A model generated the notes under the pieces. The model was not told where the DNA came from and did not search any database. It saw only the letters and a list, made by a program, of their open reading frames with translations. 64,000 nt of DNA, taken from contig NZ_JAMLJI010000002.1 in assembly GCF_023712105.1 (NCBI RefSeq), forward strand, positions 558,001-622,000, read 5' to 3'. This DNA comes from Larsenimonas suaedae (GTDB lineage Bacteria; Pseudomonadota; Gammaproteobacteria; Pseudomonadales; Halomonadaceae). This document shows, piece after piece, positions 8,908 through 18,481 of this stretch. How positions within the stretch are numbered: the stretch's first letter is position 1; each line of letters starts with the position of its first letter. A program made the translations under genes and the position numbers.

Positions 8908-10245
8908 ATGCCCTTCAAGCCCCCTTTCGTCACCGACCGCGCGACGCACGCCACACCGCGCCCCGCTCGACGCACGTTTTTGAAAACCCTCGGCCTCGCC
9001 TCTGCCGCGCTGACGCTTGTGCCGAGGGCCTGGGCACAGGCGAGCCCCTCGACCCACGGCACGCCCTCGACCCACGGCACGCCCGCGACACGCGCCGTCT
9101 ACATCGGCACCTACACCGCGCCCCATACGGCACCGGGCGGCACCGAGACCAGCACGGCCAAGGGGATCTACGTGTTCAAGATGAACCCCGACAATGGCCA
9201 CCTCTCGCAGATTCAGGTGCTCGACACCGACAGCCCCTCCTTTCTTGCCGTGGCGCCCTCCGAGCGGTTTCTCTACAGCGTCAATGAGCTCGGCACCGAC
9301 GACAGCGGCGCGCCGCTCGGGCGAGTCAGCGCGTACCGCATCGATCAAACGACCGGCCGGCTGACCCTTTTGAATACACGCCCGGCCCACGGCGCCTGGA
9401 CATGCCACTGCAGCGTGCATCCCTCCGGCAACCATCTTTTCGCCGCCAACTACGGCAACGGCACCATCTCGGTCTATCCGCTGCTTGAAAATGGCGAAGT
9501 CGGCGAGCTGTCCGATCAGGTCACGCTGACCGGCAACGGCGCAGGGCCGGACGGCGTGCGCCAGGAAGGCGCCCACGCGCACATGATGGTGGCCAACCCC
9601 GGTGGCCAGCACATGTACGGCATCGACCTCGGCGGCGACAGGATCACGACGTGGCAGTTCGACGCCAGTGCCGGCACGCTGACACCCGGCCCCGTGCCCT
9701 TCGCCAACGTGGCCTCCGGCAGCGGGCCGCGCCACATGGTGTTTCATCCAAACGACACTCAGGCCTACGTGATCAATGAACTGTCCTCGACCATCGATGT
9801 GTTCGACGTACAGCCCGAGCGCGGCGCCTTGATCTGGAAGCAGTCGATCTCAACGCTTCCGGAAAACACCCCCTTCGTTCGCCCCGCTGCAAACCCGGAA
9901 AACCCAGGTGAAGTGCCCTCGGGCACCAACACTACCGCCGAGATTCGCATTCACCCCTCGGGCCGCTGGCTCTACGCCACCAACCGCGGCATGAATACGA
10001 TCGCGCTGTACACGGTCGATCAGACCACCGGCACCCTTCGACACAACGGCTGGAGTGACACCAAGGGCGAGATTCCCCGCGGCATGAACCTCGACCCGAG
10101 CGGAAATATCCTTTACGTCGGCAACCAGAACTCGAACAGCATCGCGGTGTTCCACATCGACTCAGGCACCGGCAAGCTGTCGCTGTCGGGCGTTCAGGAA
10201 AGCCCGGTACCGGTCGACGTCGCCTTTGGCCCGGTGCTTGGCTAA
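8908..10245 (+). CDS. Tat-exported lactonase, 6-phosphogluconolactonase (YbhE) beta-propeller family
   Basis: Seven-bladed propeller lactonase, 445 residues from ATG 8908. Twin-arginine signal ARRTFLKTLGLASAALTLVPRAW with AxA-type cleavage before QASPS; a short duplicated tract THGTPSTHGTP follows. Repeated strand motifs such as FLAVAPSERFLYSVNE, CSVHPSGNHLFAANYGNG, HMVFHPNDTQAYVINE and EIRIHPSGRWLYATNRG mark the blades. Export implies a periplasmic sugar lactone or a cell-wall/lactone substrate, not the pentose-phosphate intermediate itself. ATG 8860 is an in-frame alternative, but 8908 gives a more usual Tat peptide. No strong ribosome binding site is visible for either. Confidence 0.85.
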   Translation: MPFKPPFVTDRATHATPRPARRTFLKTLGLASAALTLVPRAWAQASPSTHGTPSTHGTPATRAVYIGTYTAPHTAPGGTETSTAKGIYVFKMNPDNGHLSQIQVLDTDSPSFLAVAPSERFLYSVNELGTDDSGAPLGRVSAYRIDQTTGRLTLLNTRPAHGAWTCHCSVHPSGNHLFAANYGNGTISVYPLLENGEVGELSDQVTLTGNGAGPDGVRQEGAHAHMMVANPGGQHMYGIDLGGDRITTWQFDASAGTLTPGPVPFANVASGSGPRHMVFHPNDTQAYVINELSSTIDVFDVQPERGALIWKQSISTLPENTPFVRPAANPENPGEVPSGTNTTAEIRIHPSGRWLYATNRGMNTIALYTVDQTTGTLRHNGWSDTKGEIPRGMNLDPSGNILYVGNQNSNSIAVFHIDSGTGKLSLSGVQESPVPVDVAFGPVLG

Positions 10246-10257
10246 CGTGCCGACAGC

Positions 10258-10282
10258 CCCGAGCGCTGCGCCGGCGCTCGGG
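10258..10282. terminator. Hairpin between convergent lactonase and MFS genes
   Basis: Perfect 9-bp stem CCCGAGCGC / GCGCTCGGG with a 7-base loop in a 45-base gap. No T-run, so terminator function is likely but unproven. Confidence 0.5.
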
Positions 10283-10290
10283 TCGAACAC

Positions 10291-11481
10291 TCAGCGCGCG
10301 TTCAACCGCAAAAGCCCGACCAGCGCGAGGGCGGCAAGCGCGGCCACAAGCCCCGTGAACAAAAGGCCTGCCGACTTGAGTCCCATGAGCGTTGCCGCCA
10401 CGCCAAGCCCCACCACCGGCAGTGAAATCGCGATGTAGGCCACCACGAACAACAGCGCCGTGACCTCGCCACGCTGAGCCTCGGGGCTTTGGCGGGCAAG
10501 TGTGGTAATGCTTGCCCCGAACGCGCCGCCCTGGCCCACGCCTGCAATCAGAGCGCTTGCGATCAACGCCCGGAACGATTCAAGCGCCACGGCCCCAAAA
10601 AGACAGGCCACCCCAAGCACCAGTACAGCGGTCGAGAGCGGCAGCCGCGTGGTGTCGGAAAGCGTTCGCTGAAGCACCTGCCCAAGGGTCGAGCCGATGA
10701 AGAGCACGAAAATGGCCGCTCCCACGATCAGGTGATTGTCGACGTGCAACAGCGTGCCCATCAGATTCGGCACCAGTGACGTAAAAAGCCCCATCACGCA
10801 AAAGCCCGCGAAGCAGGCGATCGAGGCCGGCACGAACACCGAGCGCACCGCGCTCGGTACGCTGAAGGATTGCCGATGAAACCGTGGGCACTCGGGCCGG
10901 TTCACGGTTTCCGGGCAGCGCCACAGGAAAACGCCTGCCAGCATGATCAGCGCCGTATGCAAAACGTAGGGCACCACCAAGGGCGCAGGCAGGCACTCGG
11001 CCAGCACGCCGGCCGTGAGCGGGCCAAGCCCGAGCCCGCCCATGTTGGCCGCAGTTGCAATGATTGCCGCCCGGCTCTTGAGCGCCTCGGGGGCCAGCTC
11101 GATCACGGCAATCGTTGCGGTCGCGGTAAAAAGCCCCGCCGACAGCCCCGATAAAAACCGCCCCGCCAGCAGCGGCCACAGACCGCCGCCTGCAATGAAG
11201 AACACGTTGCTCAAAAGCGCACAGAACAGCCCACCGAAAAGCACCGGGCGACGGCCGACCTGATCCGACCACGGCCCGCAGAGCACCAGCGCCGCCAGCA
11301 CCCCGACGGCGTAGGTGGCGAAAATAACGGTCACCATCAGTGAGGAAAAATCGAAGCGCTGCTCGTAGATCGGATACAGCGGCGCGGGCAGGGTCGTGCC
11401 AAGCATCGTGACGGTAAACACGAACGCGATGGCCACAAGGTATCGGGCATCGCGGGCCGAGGGAGTCACTCGCTTTTGCAT
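10291..11481 (-). CDS. MFS transporter, 12 TM
   Basis: 396 residues, drug/metabolite efflux type of the major facilitator superfamily in the inner membrane. Loop 2-3 motif A is readable as GPWSDQVGRRPVLFGG, and twelve hydrophobic segments are evident. N-terminal TTLPAPLYPIYEQRF is typical of YfcJ/aromatic exporter-like carriers, but the substrate cannot be told. ATG 11481 has AAGGA 12 bases upstream. It stands alone. Confidence 0.85.
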   Translation of the reverse strand: MQKRVTPSARDARYLVAIAFVFTVTMLGTTLPAPLYPIYEQRFDFSSLMVTVIFATYAVGVLAALVLCGPWSDQVGRRPVLFGGLFCALLSNVFFIAGGGLWPLLAGRFLSGLSAGLFTATATIAVIELAPEALKSRAAIIATAANMGGLGLGPLTAGVLAECLPAPLVVPYVLHTALIMLAGVFLWRCPETVNRPECPRFHRQSFSVPSAVRSVFVPASIACFAGFCVMGLFTSLVPNLMGTLLHVDNHLIVGAAIFVLFIGSTLGQVLQRTLSDTTRLPLSTAVLVLGVACLFGAVALESFRALIASALIAGVGQGGAFGASITTLARQSPEAQRGEVTALLFVVAYIAISLPVVGLGVAATLMGLKSAGLLFTGLVAALAALALVGLLRLNAR

Positions 11482-11690
11482 ATCTGTCTCGATTCCTTCT
11501 TGCTCGAATCCTTGGTTATCGAACCACGACGTAGACCAATCTCGGCATGGTACGCCTGGAAGATGCCGCTGCGAGTGCGGTCTTACCCCGGGGGCGTGCC
11601 TTGATGCGCTTCGGTTAAATCAATCGGCACGAACGCGAACGACAAGACGTGCGACAATAGTCTAAAGACACCTACCATAGCGCACTGCCC

Positions 11691-12755
11691 ATGACATTAC
11701 ACACCACGGCCTCACCGCCTCCCGCCCGCATTGCCTGGATCGACGCCGCCAAGGGGGCATGCATTTTCATGGTCATTCTCTGGCACGTCGCCACCGGTGC
11801 CTTCAATGAAGCGATCTACAACGACCTGCCGCTGGACGTGTACTGGACCGGGCTTCTGACGCTGTTTCAGCCGCTTCGAATGCCGCTCTTTTTTGTCATT
11901 TCCGGCTTTCTGGCGCACTCGGCCATTACCAGACGACCATGGGGTCAGAGCCTGACCTCGCGCATTCTGATGCTGGGCTGGCTTTATATCCTGTGGGCCT
12001 CGATTCTTTTGATCTATAGAACCTGGCTGGTCGGCGCATTTGCGCCCGAGCAACTCGAGATCGCGATCACCGGGCCCATCGACTACCTCGCGCATCTGCT
12101 GCTGGCCGACAATACGATCTGGTATCTGTATGCGCTGGTGATCTACTTCACGCTCTGCAAGGCGCTCAAGGCGCAGCCTGTTGTCCTGCTCGGCGGCCTG
12201 TTCCTGCTCTATCTCGGCGCCGACCGACTTACCGACATCACCAATTTCTCGAAGCTGATTGGCTACGGGTTCTTCTACGCCGCTGGCTGTTTCGGCAAGC
12301 CCTGGATCGAGCGTTTTTACGCCGATGTGAACGTGAAACGCCTTCTTGGCACCCTGATCGTCTTGCCCATCGTGATGCTTACCGGGCGCCAGTTCGATCT
12401 GTTCTATCACCCGGTCACTCAATTTCTGATGTCGTGCCTGATGGTGTCGGTCAGTATCGACATGCTGAGCCTGCTGCTGAAACGGTGGTCGCTTGGCTGG
12501 TTTCAGGCACTCGGCAAGCAGACGCTTCCGGTGTACGTGCTGCATATGCTGCTGATCTACCCGATGGCGCTCGCATTCTCGACGCTCGCCGTGGATACCC
12601 AGCAAGGCACACTGCTCTTTGCGAGCTTACCGCTGCTGTTGGGATTTGCAGTGCTCGGGCTGTCTCTTGGGATCTATCACGTACTCAATCGCGGCCCGAT
12701 GAAGGCGCTGTTCGACCTGCCAAAACTGTCGATGCAACGCTCGGTTCAGGAGTGA
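11691..12755 (+). CDS. Acyltransferase 3 family membrane protein
   Basis: 354 residues with about ten membrane segments. The family start is clear: [21 protein letters not shown], then [21 protein letters not shown]. Such proteins (OatA/WcaD-like) move acyl groups onto envelope sugars or secreted glycans from the cytoplasmic side. The isolated position gives no clue to the acceptor. The site before ATG 11691 is weak. Confidence 0.88.
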   Translation: MTLHTTASPPPARIAWIDAAKGACIFMVILWHVATGAFNEAIYNDLPLDVYWTGLLTLFQPLRMPLFFVISGFLAHSAITRRPWGQSLTSRILMLGWLYILWASILLIYRTWLVGAFAPEQLEIAITGPIDYLAHLLLADNTIWYLYALVIYFTLCKALKAQPVVLLGGLFLLYLGADRLTDITNFSKLIGYGFFYAAGCFGKPWIERFYADVNVKRLLGTLIVLPIVMLTGRQFDLFYHPVTQFLMSCLMVSVSIDMLSLLLKRWSLGWFQALGKQTLPVYVLHMLLIYPMALAFSTLAVDTQQGTLLFASLPLLLGFAVLGLSLGIYHVLNRGPMKALFDLPKLSMQRSVQE

Positions 12756-12897
12756 ATGCTCAATAAAGAGCGATCGTCACGTATCGGCCGCGCGATCCGG
12801 CAAGGTCGATACGCTGTCACTCAAGCGGCGCAGCCCCCCTATCAAAGGACGTATTCAACACGCTCGAGCGAGGCATCCAAACACACGCCGGGGGCTC

Positions 12898-12938
12898 TGG
12901 TATGATGAGCCGCGTTCATTTCCCTGCCCAGGAGCCCC
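12898..12938 (+). promoter_or_regulatory. Candidate extended -10 promoter and SD of pyrC
   Basis: TGG-TATGAT (12898-12906) is an extended -10 with no good -35, placing +1 near 12913. CAGGAG then precedes the pyrC ATG by 8 bases, giving a leader of roughly 27 bases, short enough for start-site control as in E. coli pyrC, although I see no leader hairpin covering the SD. Confidence 0.45.
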
Positions 12939-12939
12939 G

Positions 12940-13989
12940 ATGACCACCGCCCCCCAGACCCTGACGATTCGCCGCCCCGACGATTGGCACCTGCACCTGC
13001 GCGATGGCGACACGCTCGCGACCGTGCTGCCCTACACCAGCAGCGTCTTCGGCCGCGCCATCGTGATGCCGAACCTGGTGCCACCGATCACCACCCTCGA
13101 GATGGGACGGGACTACCGCACGCGCATTCTGAACGCGCTGCCCGCAGGGCACGATTTCACTCCGCTGATGACCTGCTATCTGAACACCAGCGTCACATCC
13201 GAGACCCTGAGTCAGGGGCATGCGGAGGGGCTTTTTACCGCCGCCAAGCTGTACCCGGCCAACGCCACTACCAATTCCCAGTACGGCGTCAAGAACATCA
13301 CCGACGTCTACCCGCTTCTGGAAACGCTTCAGCGCCTTGGCATGCCGCTTCTGATCCACGGGGAAGTCACCCGTAATGACATCGACATCTTCGACCGCGA
13401 GAAGTACTTCATCGATGAAGTGATGACGGATATCCGCCGCCAGTTCCCCGAGCTCAAGGTGGTGTTCGAGCACATCACCACCCGGGACGCCGCGCAGTTC
13501 GTCGAGGCAGGCGATGACTACCTCGGCGCGACGCTCACCCCGCAGCATCTGGCGCAGAACCGCAACGATATGCTGGTCGGCGGCATTCGCCCGCACCTTT
13601 ATTGCCTGCCGATTCTCAAGCGCGCCGAGCACCAGCAGGCGCTGAGAAAGGCGGCCACCAGCGGCAACCCGCGTTTCTTCCTCGGCACCGACTCCGCCCC
13701 GCACGTGGCGGCCGCCAAGGAGTGCGGCTGCGGCTGCGCGGGCGTGTTCAATACCACTGCGGCGCTGTCGGTCTACGCCGATGTGTTCGAGCAGGAAGGC
13801 AAGCTCGAGCACTTCGAGGCGTTCTGCTCCGAAAACGGCCCGAACTTCTACGGCCTGCCGCTCAATGACGGACGCGTCACCCTGACCCGCACCCCGACGG
13901 CCATGCCGGAGCGCGTGGGCAGCGGCGAGCAGACGTTCGTGCCCTACAAGGCCGGCGAGGAGCTGACCTGGTCGGTCACGCGCGACTGA
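12940..13989 (+). CDS. pyrC: Dihydroorotase
   Basis: Third step of pyrimidine synthesis, cyclising carbamoyl-aspartate to dihydroorotate in the cytoplasm. 349 residues, E. coli PyrC (class II) type. Metal-site motif [10 protein letters not shown] at residues 14-23, the lysine to be carboxylated in [13 protein letters not shown], His in LIHGEV and FEHITT, and catalytic Asp in FLGTDSAPH. Full length with an excellent SD. Monocistronic; convergent with the esterase. Confidence 0.97.
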   Translation: MTTAPQTLTIRRPDDWHLHLRDGDTLATVLPYTSSVFGRAIVMPNLVPPITTLEMGRDYRTRILNALPAGHDFTPLMTCYLNTSVTSETLSQGHAEGLFTAAKLYPANATTNSQYGVKNITDVYPLLETLQRLGMPLLIHGEVTRNDIDIFDREKYFIDEVMTDIRRQFPELKVVFEHITTRDAAQFVEAGDDYLGATLTPQHLAQNRNDMLVGGIRPHLYCLPILKRAEHQQALRKAATSGNPRFFLGTDSAPHVAAAKECGCGCAGVFNTTAALSVYADVFEQEGKLEHFEAFCSENGPNFYGLPLNDGRVTLTRTPTAMPERVGSGEQTFVPYKAGEELTWSVTRD

Positions 13990-14005
13990 GCAAAAGAGTG
14001 CTCAA

Positions 14006-15619
14006 TCACGCGCGCCGATCGGTGCGGGTGACGTAGCGCTCGACCAGATCCAGCGCCGACGTCCAGGGGTCCTTTTCAAGCGCATAGGGCCGGTCGACCG
14101 CGGGCATCTTCAAAAGCGGCCCGTCGGGCGCAGTCATCCGCGGCCAGTTCGGCAAACCGTTGCCATTGGGGTCGCCGGTGCGGGCGAAATTGACCAGGTA
14201 GGCGTGGAAATCCGCAGCGGCCTGTCGGTCCGCGTCATCGAGCGTCGTTGGGTCGAAGCGGGTATCGAGGGTGTCGAAGGCGTAGGGCACATCGGTCGCG
14301 TGCGGCGCGCCGTTCCAGTCGCCACGCTTTTCGTTCGCCACATGGCCGAAGCGGTAGAACCAGGTCGGCTGGTTGTGTTCGAGGGCCTTGCGGGCGATGA
14401 AACGCGCCGGCTCGTTCATCTTCTCGTCACGACCAAGCGCCCGGGCAAGATCACTGAGCGAGCGGGTGCCGTCCGGGTCGTATTCGGCGCGCACCTGTTC
14501 GGCGATCGAGCCGAACCGTGCAAACAGCGCCTCCTTGGTGTCCGCGGTCATCGAGCCGAGGTCGTTGTCGGTGGTGCCGATCATCAGCGGCACCTTCGCC
14601 TGCTGCCCGCGCTCGAAGCGCTCCGCGACCGGCGCCACCACCGTTTGCCCATCGATGAACGGCCCGCCGACGTAGTCGTGCTGACGCGCCCGCACACCGG
14701 GCAGCGTCATCATGTTCAACTCCCCAACGATGGCCTCGGCCGGCAGCGCTCTGAGCCTTGAGAGCGCATCGGTGTCGCGGCCTTCGATGCCGTGCGACGT
14801 GGCAAACTTAAGCCCGAACGCCTCGGCACTCCTGGGCGGCTTGCCGGTGTCGTCGTCGGCCGAGGTGCGCGGGTAGGCCGAGTTCATCAGATCCCGACCG
14901 CCGCCGGACATCACGATGGCGCGCTGGAACAGCGCCTGCGACTCGGGCTGGCTCGCCAGCTGCAGCACCGAATTGCCACCGGCGGATTCACCGAACACGG
15001 TGACGTTGTTCGGGTCGCCCCCAATGCGGGAAATATTGCGCTGCACCCACTCGAGCGCCTTTTTCTGGTCCATCAGCCCGAAGTTGCCCTTCGGCCCGAC
15101 CTCTCCCTCAAGCGCCGGGTGATCGAAAAAGCCGAACCGCCCGAGGCGATAGTTGATGCTCACCAGCACCACCCCATCGCGGGCAAAGCGCTCGCCGTTG
15201 TAGATCTCGCTGGCCCCGCCGCCATTGACGAAGCCGCCGCCGTGAATCCAGACCATGACCGGGTGCTTTTCCTGATCGTCTCGCGGCTGCCAGACGTTCA
15301 AATACAAGCAGTCTTCCGACAGGTTGTCGTAGATCGGTGCCTCATCGCCGTCCATCGGTTTTTGCAGGCAGCTCGGCGCGAACTGGGTCGCATCGCGTAC
15401 GCCCTCCCAGGGCGTCACGTCCTGCGGGGCGCGCCAGCGGTTCTCGCCCACCGGCGGCGTGGCAAAGGGAATGCCCTTGAACACGGTAGCGTGCTCGGTG
15501 TGAGCGCCCTTGACGGCGCCCTCTTCAAATCGTGTCATCGTTGCCTCCGAAGCGTTGGCCGTCGCCACGCTCATCCATGAAAGCGCAACTGCTGCAAGCG
15601 CTAGTGCTGTCCGTCGCAT
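14006..15619 (-). CDS. Exported carboxylesterase type B
   Basis: 537 residues of the pNB-esterase/cholinesterase-like alpha/beta hydrolase family. Signal peptide MRRTALALAAVALSWMSVATANA directs export. SEDCLYLNVW and the oxyanion loop VWIHGGGFVNGGG are followed by the nucleophile elbow FGESAGG; the catalytic acid region reads IGTTDNDLGS and the His lies in GAPHATDVPY. It hydrolyses carboxylic esters; substrate unknown. Convergent with pyrC, separated by 16 bases holding only a weak 6-bp hairpin that overlaps the pyrC stop. Confidence 0.92.
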   Translation of the reverse strand: MRRTALALAAVALSWMSVATANASEATMTRFEEGAVKGAHTEHATVFKGIPFATPPVGENRWRAPQDVTPWEGVRDATQFAPSCLQKPMDGDEAPIYDNLSEDCLYLNVWQPRDDQEKHPVMVWIHGGGFVNGGGASEIYNGERFARDGVVLVSINYRLGRFGFFDHPALEGEVGPKGNFGLMDQKKALEWVQRNISRIGGDPNNVTVFGESAGGNSVLQLASQPESQALFQRAIVMSGGGRDLMNSAYPRTSADDDTGKPPRSAEAFGLKFATSHGIEGRDTDALSRLRALPAEAIVGELNMMTLPGVRARQHDYVGGPFIDGQTVVAPVAERFERGQQAKVPLMIGTTDNDLGSMTADTKEALFARFGSIAEQVRAEYDPDGTRSLSDLARALGRDEKMNEPARFIARKALEHNQPTWFYRFGHVANEKRGDWNGAPHATDVPYAFDTLDTRFDPTTLDDADRQAAADFHAYLVNFARTGDPNGNGLPNWPRMTAPDGPLLKMPAVDRPYALEKDPWTSALDLVERYVTRTDRRA

Positions 15620-15785
15620 TCACTACATCCTGGCGTATCCGGTTAAACGCTACGACTATCGTCTATCGACTCGGTTCCTGAGGCGTGTGAAGAAATCGCC
15701 GTGCGCTTGAGCGCTCACGCTGAGACCGCCTTTACTAGAGCCTGTACTAGAGTGGGGAGGCCTCTCTCGAACAAGGAGCGTTTGA

Positions 15786-16083
15786 ATGGCCGCTTACCAA
15801 ACCTCGCACCGCACCGTCTTCAGCACCCACCCGCTGAACGCCGAGCCCGATATCGCCCGTCTGGGCGCGCACTGGCATCAGGCAACGCTTACCCGCGAGC
15901 CCGACGCCCGCTGGGGCTGGCCACTCTGGCAGATAGCGCTTGAGTTTGATCCGGGCACTCACGAAGTGGTGGTGCGCGCCTTCGATGGCGCCGGCCAGAC
16001 CCAGCCGGCCCCCCCGCGCGAGCTGGAACGCGAAAGGGTATCTCTGCGCCTCGTGGCACCGGATCACACTCACCGTCGAGTGA
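15786..16083 (+). pseudogene. Collapsed sulfite-oxidase-type molybdoenzyme gene
   Basis: The frame opens after a good AAGGAG site with MAAYQTSHRTVFSTHPLNAEPDIARL, which matches the N-terminal part of sulfite oxidases (…PLNAEPP..LV). It then jumps directly to the C-terminal Mo-cofactor dimerisation domain: WHQATLTREPDARWGWPLW…EVVVRAFDGAGQTQP. The molybdopterin domain, some 250 codons including the Mo-ligand Cys, is missing. After a run of seven C (16009-16015) the rest of the domain continues in the next frame as WNAKGYLCASWHRITLTVE-stop (16083). So there is one large internal deletion plus a +1 slip in the C-run. Confidence 0.75.
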
Positions 16084-16197
16084 GCGCTTGGAGGATCAGG
16101 CAAGAAATACGGAGAAACGGATTTGGCAAATCGACCTTGGTCTACCATGCTTTAAGGCGAACGGTTTTCATTAGCGCATCACAAGGAGCGTGCTGAC

Positions 16198-17571
16198 ATG
16201 ACCACGATTACGACGATCAATCCGGCAACCGGCCAGAACATTAGAACGTTTGAAACCATTTCTGACCAGGCGTTGCAGGAAAAAATCGACGCGACCCACG
16301 CCGCCTTTTCCGACTGGAAAGCCCGCTCCATCGGCGAGCGCGGCGAGCTGATCAGGAAGGTTGGCGAACGCCTTGTGGCCAACAAGGATCGCCTTGCCAA
16401 ACTCATGACTGAAGAAATGGGCAAGCCGATCAGTCAGGGCCCGGGCGAGATCGACCTGTGCAAGGCGATCTGCGACTACAGCGCCGACAACGCCGATAAG
16501 ATGCTTGCCGATGAAGAGCGCGAGCTCGACGGCGGCCGTGCACTGGTCAGCTATCAGCCAATGGGCGTTATCTTCGGCATCCAGCCGTGGAACTTCCCGT
16601 TCTATCAGGTGATTCGCTACACCATCGCCAACCTGATGGCGGGTAATACGGTGCTGCTCAAGCACGCGCCGAACGTCTGGGGCTGCGCCGAGGCGCTCGA
16701 GGAAATCTTCCGTGAAGCCGGCATGCCCGAAAACGTCTTCAATGTACTCTACATTGCCGACGAGCAGGCAAGCCAGGTCACCGAGCATAAACACGTGCGC
16801 GGTGTCACCTTTACCGGCAGCGCCGCCACGGGTCGCAAGGTCGCGGCAGCGGCTGGCGAGAACCTCAAGAAGAGCGTGCTGGAGCTCGGCAGCAACGACG
16901 CCTTTCTGGTGCTCGAAGACGCCGACATCGACAAGGCCGTCAACGCCTGCGTAATGGGCCGCGTCTACAACAACGGCCAGACCTGCGTCGCCGCCAAGCG
17001 CTTCGTGGTGGTCGATTCGGTCTATGACACGTTCCGCGACGCCTTCGTCGAGAAGATGCGCCAGACCGAGTTCGGCGATCCGATGAACGAGAACACCCAG
17101 CTCGGCCCGGTCGCCCGCAAGGATCTGCGTGACACCCTTCACCAGCAGGTGCAGGACTCGATCAAAAACGGCGCCACCTGCACGGTCGGCGGCGAACTGC
17201 CGGACGTCGACGGCTTCTTCTACCCGGCCACGGTGCTTGAAGACGTCAAACCCGGCATGCCCGCCTATGACGGCGAACTGTTCGGCCCGGTCGCCGCGCT
17301 CATTCGCGCCACCGACGAGGATGACGCGCTGCGCATCGCCAACGATTCCATCTACGGCCTCGGCGGCGGCATCTTCTCCGAAGACGAAGAGCGTGCGGTC
17401 AAACTCGCCCGCGACCACTTCGACACCGGCATGGTCAGCATCAACGGCTACTACATCGCCCAGCCCAACCTGCCGTTCGGCGGCGTGAAGGACAGCGGCT
17501 ATGGCCGTGAGCACGGCGGCTTCGGCATGCGTGAATTCGTCAACATCAAGTCCCTGATGATCGCGCAGTAA
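16198..17571 (+). CDS. NAD(P)-dependent succinate-semialdehyde dehydrogenase (Sad/YneI type)
   Basis: Aldehyde dehydrogenase of 457 residues. Motifs in order: GIQPWNFPFYQV, FTGSAATGRKV (cofactor loop), the general base Glu in VLELGSND and the nucleophile Cys in NNGQTCVAAKRF, ending YGREHGGFGMREFVNIKS. Length and signature fit the short YneI/Sad class that oxidises succinate semialdehyde to succinate in GABA or putrescine breakdown. ATG 16198 has AAGGAG 9 bases upstream. Two terminators follow, so the gene is its own unit. Confidence 0.88.
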   Translation: MTTITTINPATGQNIRTFETISDQALQEKIDATHAAFSDWKARSIGERGELIRKVGERLVANKDRLAKLMTEEMGKPISQGPGEIDLCKAICDYSADNADKMLADEERELDGGRALVSYQPMGVIFGIQPWNFPFYQVIRYTIANLMAGNTVLLKHAPNVWGCAEALEEIFREAGMPENVFNVLYIADEQASQVTEHKHVRGVTFTGSAATGRKVAAAAGENLKKSVLELGSNDAFLVLEDADIDKAVNACVMGRVYNNGQTCVAAKRFVVVDSVYDTFRDAFVEKMRQTEFGDPMNENTQLGPVARKDLRDTLHQQVQDSIKNGATCTVGGELPDVDGFFYPATVLEDVKPGMPAYDGELFGPVAALIRATDEDDALRIANDSIYGLGGGIFSEDEERAVKLARDHFDTGMVSINGYYIAQPNLPFGGVKDSGYGREHGGFGMREFVNIKSLMIAQ

Positions 17572-17578
17572 CTCGCCC

Positions 17579-17602
17579 CTGCCCCGGCATTCGCCGGGGC
17601 AG
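17579..17602. terminator. Hairpin after the dehydrogenase gene
   Basis: Perfect 10-bp stem CTGCCCCGGC / GCCGGGGCAG with loop ATTC. Confidence 0.6.
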
Positions 17603-17604
17603 GC

Positions 17605-17638
17605 ATAAAAAAACCGCCCTCATGGGGGCGGTTTTTTT
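17605..17638. terminator. Strong bidirectional intrinsic terminator
   Basis: 9-bp stem AAACCGCCC / GGGCGGTTT (17611-17619 with 17626-17634), preceded by an A-run and followed by seven T. Serves the dehydrogenase and the convergent GST gene. Confidence 0.9.
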
Positions 17639-17718
17639 ATGCTGGGACCACGAACAAACAGACCGCACGGTCGAACTCACATCAGGGCAGACCTACCAAA
17701 CTCGCTTGGTGCCCTCAT

Positions 17719-18402
17719 TCACGCCCGGCGATCCTCGAGCACCGTGCGCTGGCGAATGCAGTCGGCTTCGTGCGGTTCATCGACCCACGGTTCGGCAATG
17801 CCCTGGGTGATCCAATCGGCAACCGCCGGGTGGGCCAGCAAACGTTGTACGTACATCGAGGCCGGCTCGCTCAGCGCGAGGCCATAGCCTCGGACGCGGA
17901 CCGCAACGGGTGCAAACATCGCATCGACCGCCGTAAATCGCTCGCCGGCAAGCCAGGGCCCGCCGAAGCGCGCAAGCCCATCGCACCAGAGTGCCTCCAA
18001 CCGCTCGACGTCCTTTTCCAGCGCATGAGACAGCGTCCCGAGCTCAACAGAGAGGGCGCAGTTCATCGAGCACTCATGGCGCAGCGCCGAGAACCCCGAG
18101 TGCATTTCAGCGCTTGCGCTGCGTGCCCAGGCGCGGGCGCAGCGCTCACCGGGCCAAACGGCGGGGTGATCCTCGGCGACGTACTCGATGATCGCCAGAG
18201 AGTCCCAGATGACCGTATCGCCGTCATGCAGGCATGGCACCTTGGCCGTCGGCGAGAACGCCTCGAACGCCGTTTGCACGCCCTCACCGTCAAACGGCAC
18301 CACGGTTTCCTCGAACGGCGCGTCGAGCGCCTTCATCAGCACCCACGGCCGCATGGACCAGGACGAATAGTTCTTGTTGGCAATAAACAACCGATACGCC
18401 AC
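17719..18402 (-). CDS. Glutathione S-transferase
   Basis: 227 residues with a thioredoxin-like N-terminal domain (RLFIANKNYSSWSMRPWVLMKA; Ser/Tyr region for glutathione; cis-Pro in AKVPCLHDG; DSLAIIEYVAE) and an all-helical C-terminal domain. This is the FzlA/YfcF-like group frequent in marine gammaproteobacteria, with conjugation or peroxidase activity likely. No neighbour suggests a pathway. Confidence 0.9.
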   Translation of the reverse strand: MAYRLFIANKNYSSWSMRPWVLMKALDAPFEETVVPFDGEGVQTAFEAFSPTAKVPCLHDGDTVIWDSLAIIEYVAEDHPAVWPGERCARAWARSASAEMHSGFSALRHECSMNCALSVELGTLSHALEKDVERLEALWCDGLARFGGPWLAGERFTAVDAMFAPVAVRVRGYGLALSEPASMYVQRLLAHPAVADWITQGIAEPWVDEPHEADCIRQRTVLEDRRA

Positions 18403-18481
18403 AGCGACACCTCACGGGGTTAAAACGGAACACGAACTCGGCGCGAAAAGCTCGCTCACGACCTCATGCGCTTTGAAGCCA

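Noticed and set aside
12907-12939. pyrC leader hairpin for pyrimidine-dependent start-site switching as in E. coli
   Set aside because: The GGGGGCTC able to pair with GAGCCCC near the SD lies upstream of the predicted start and would not be transcribed.
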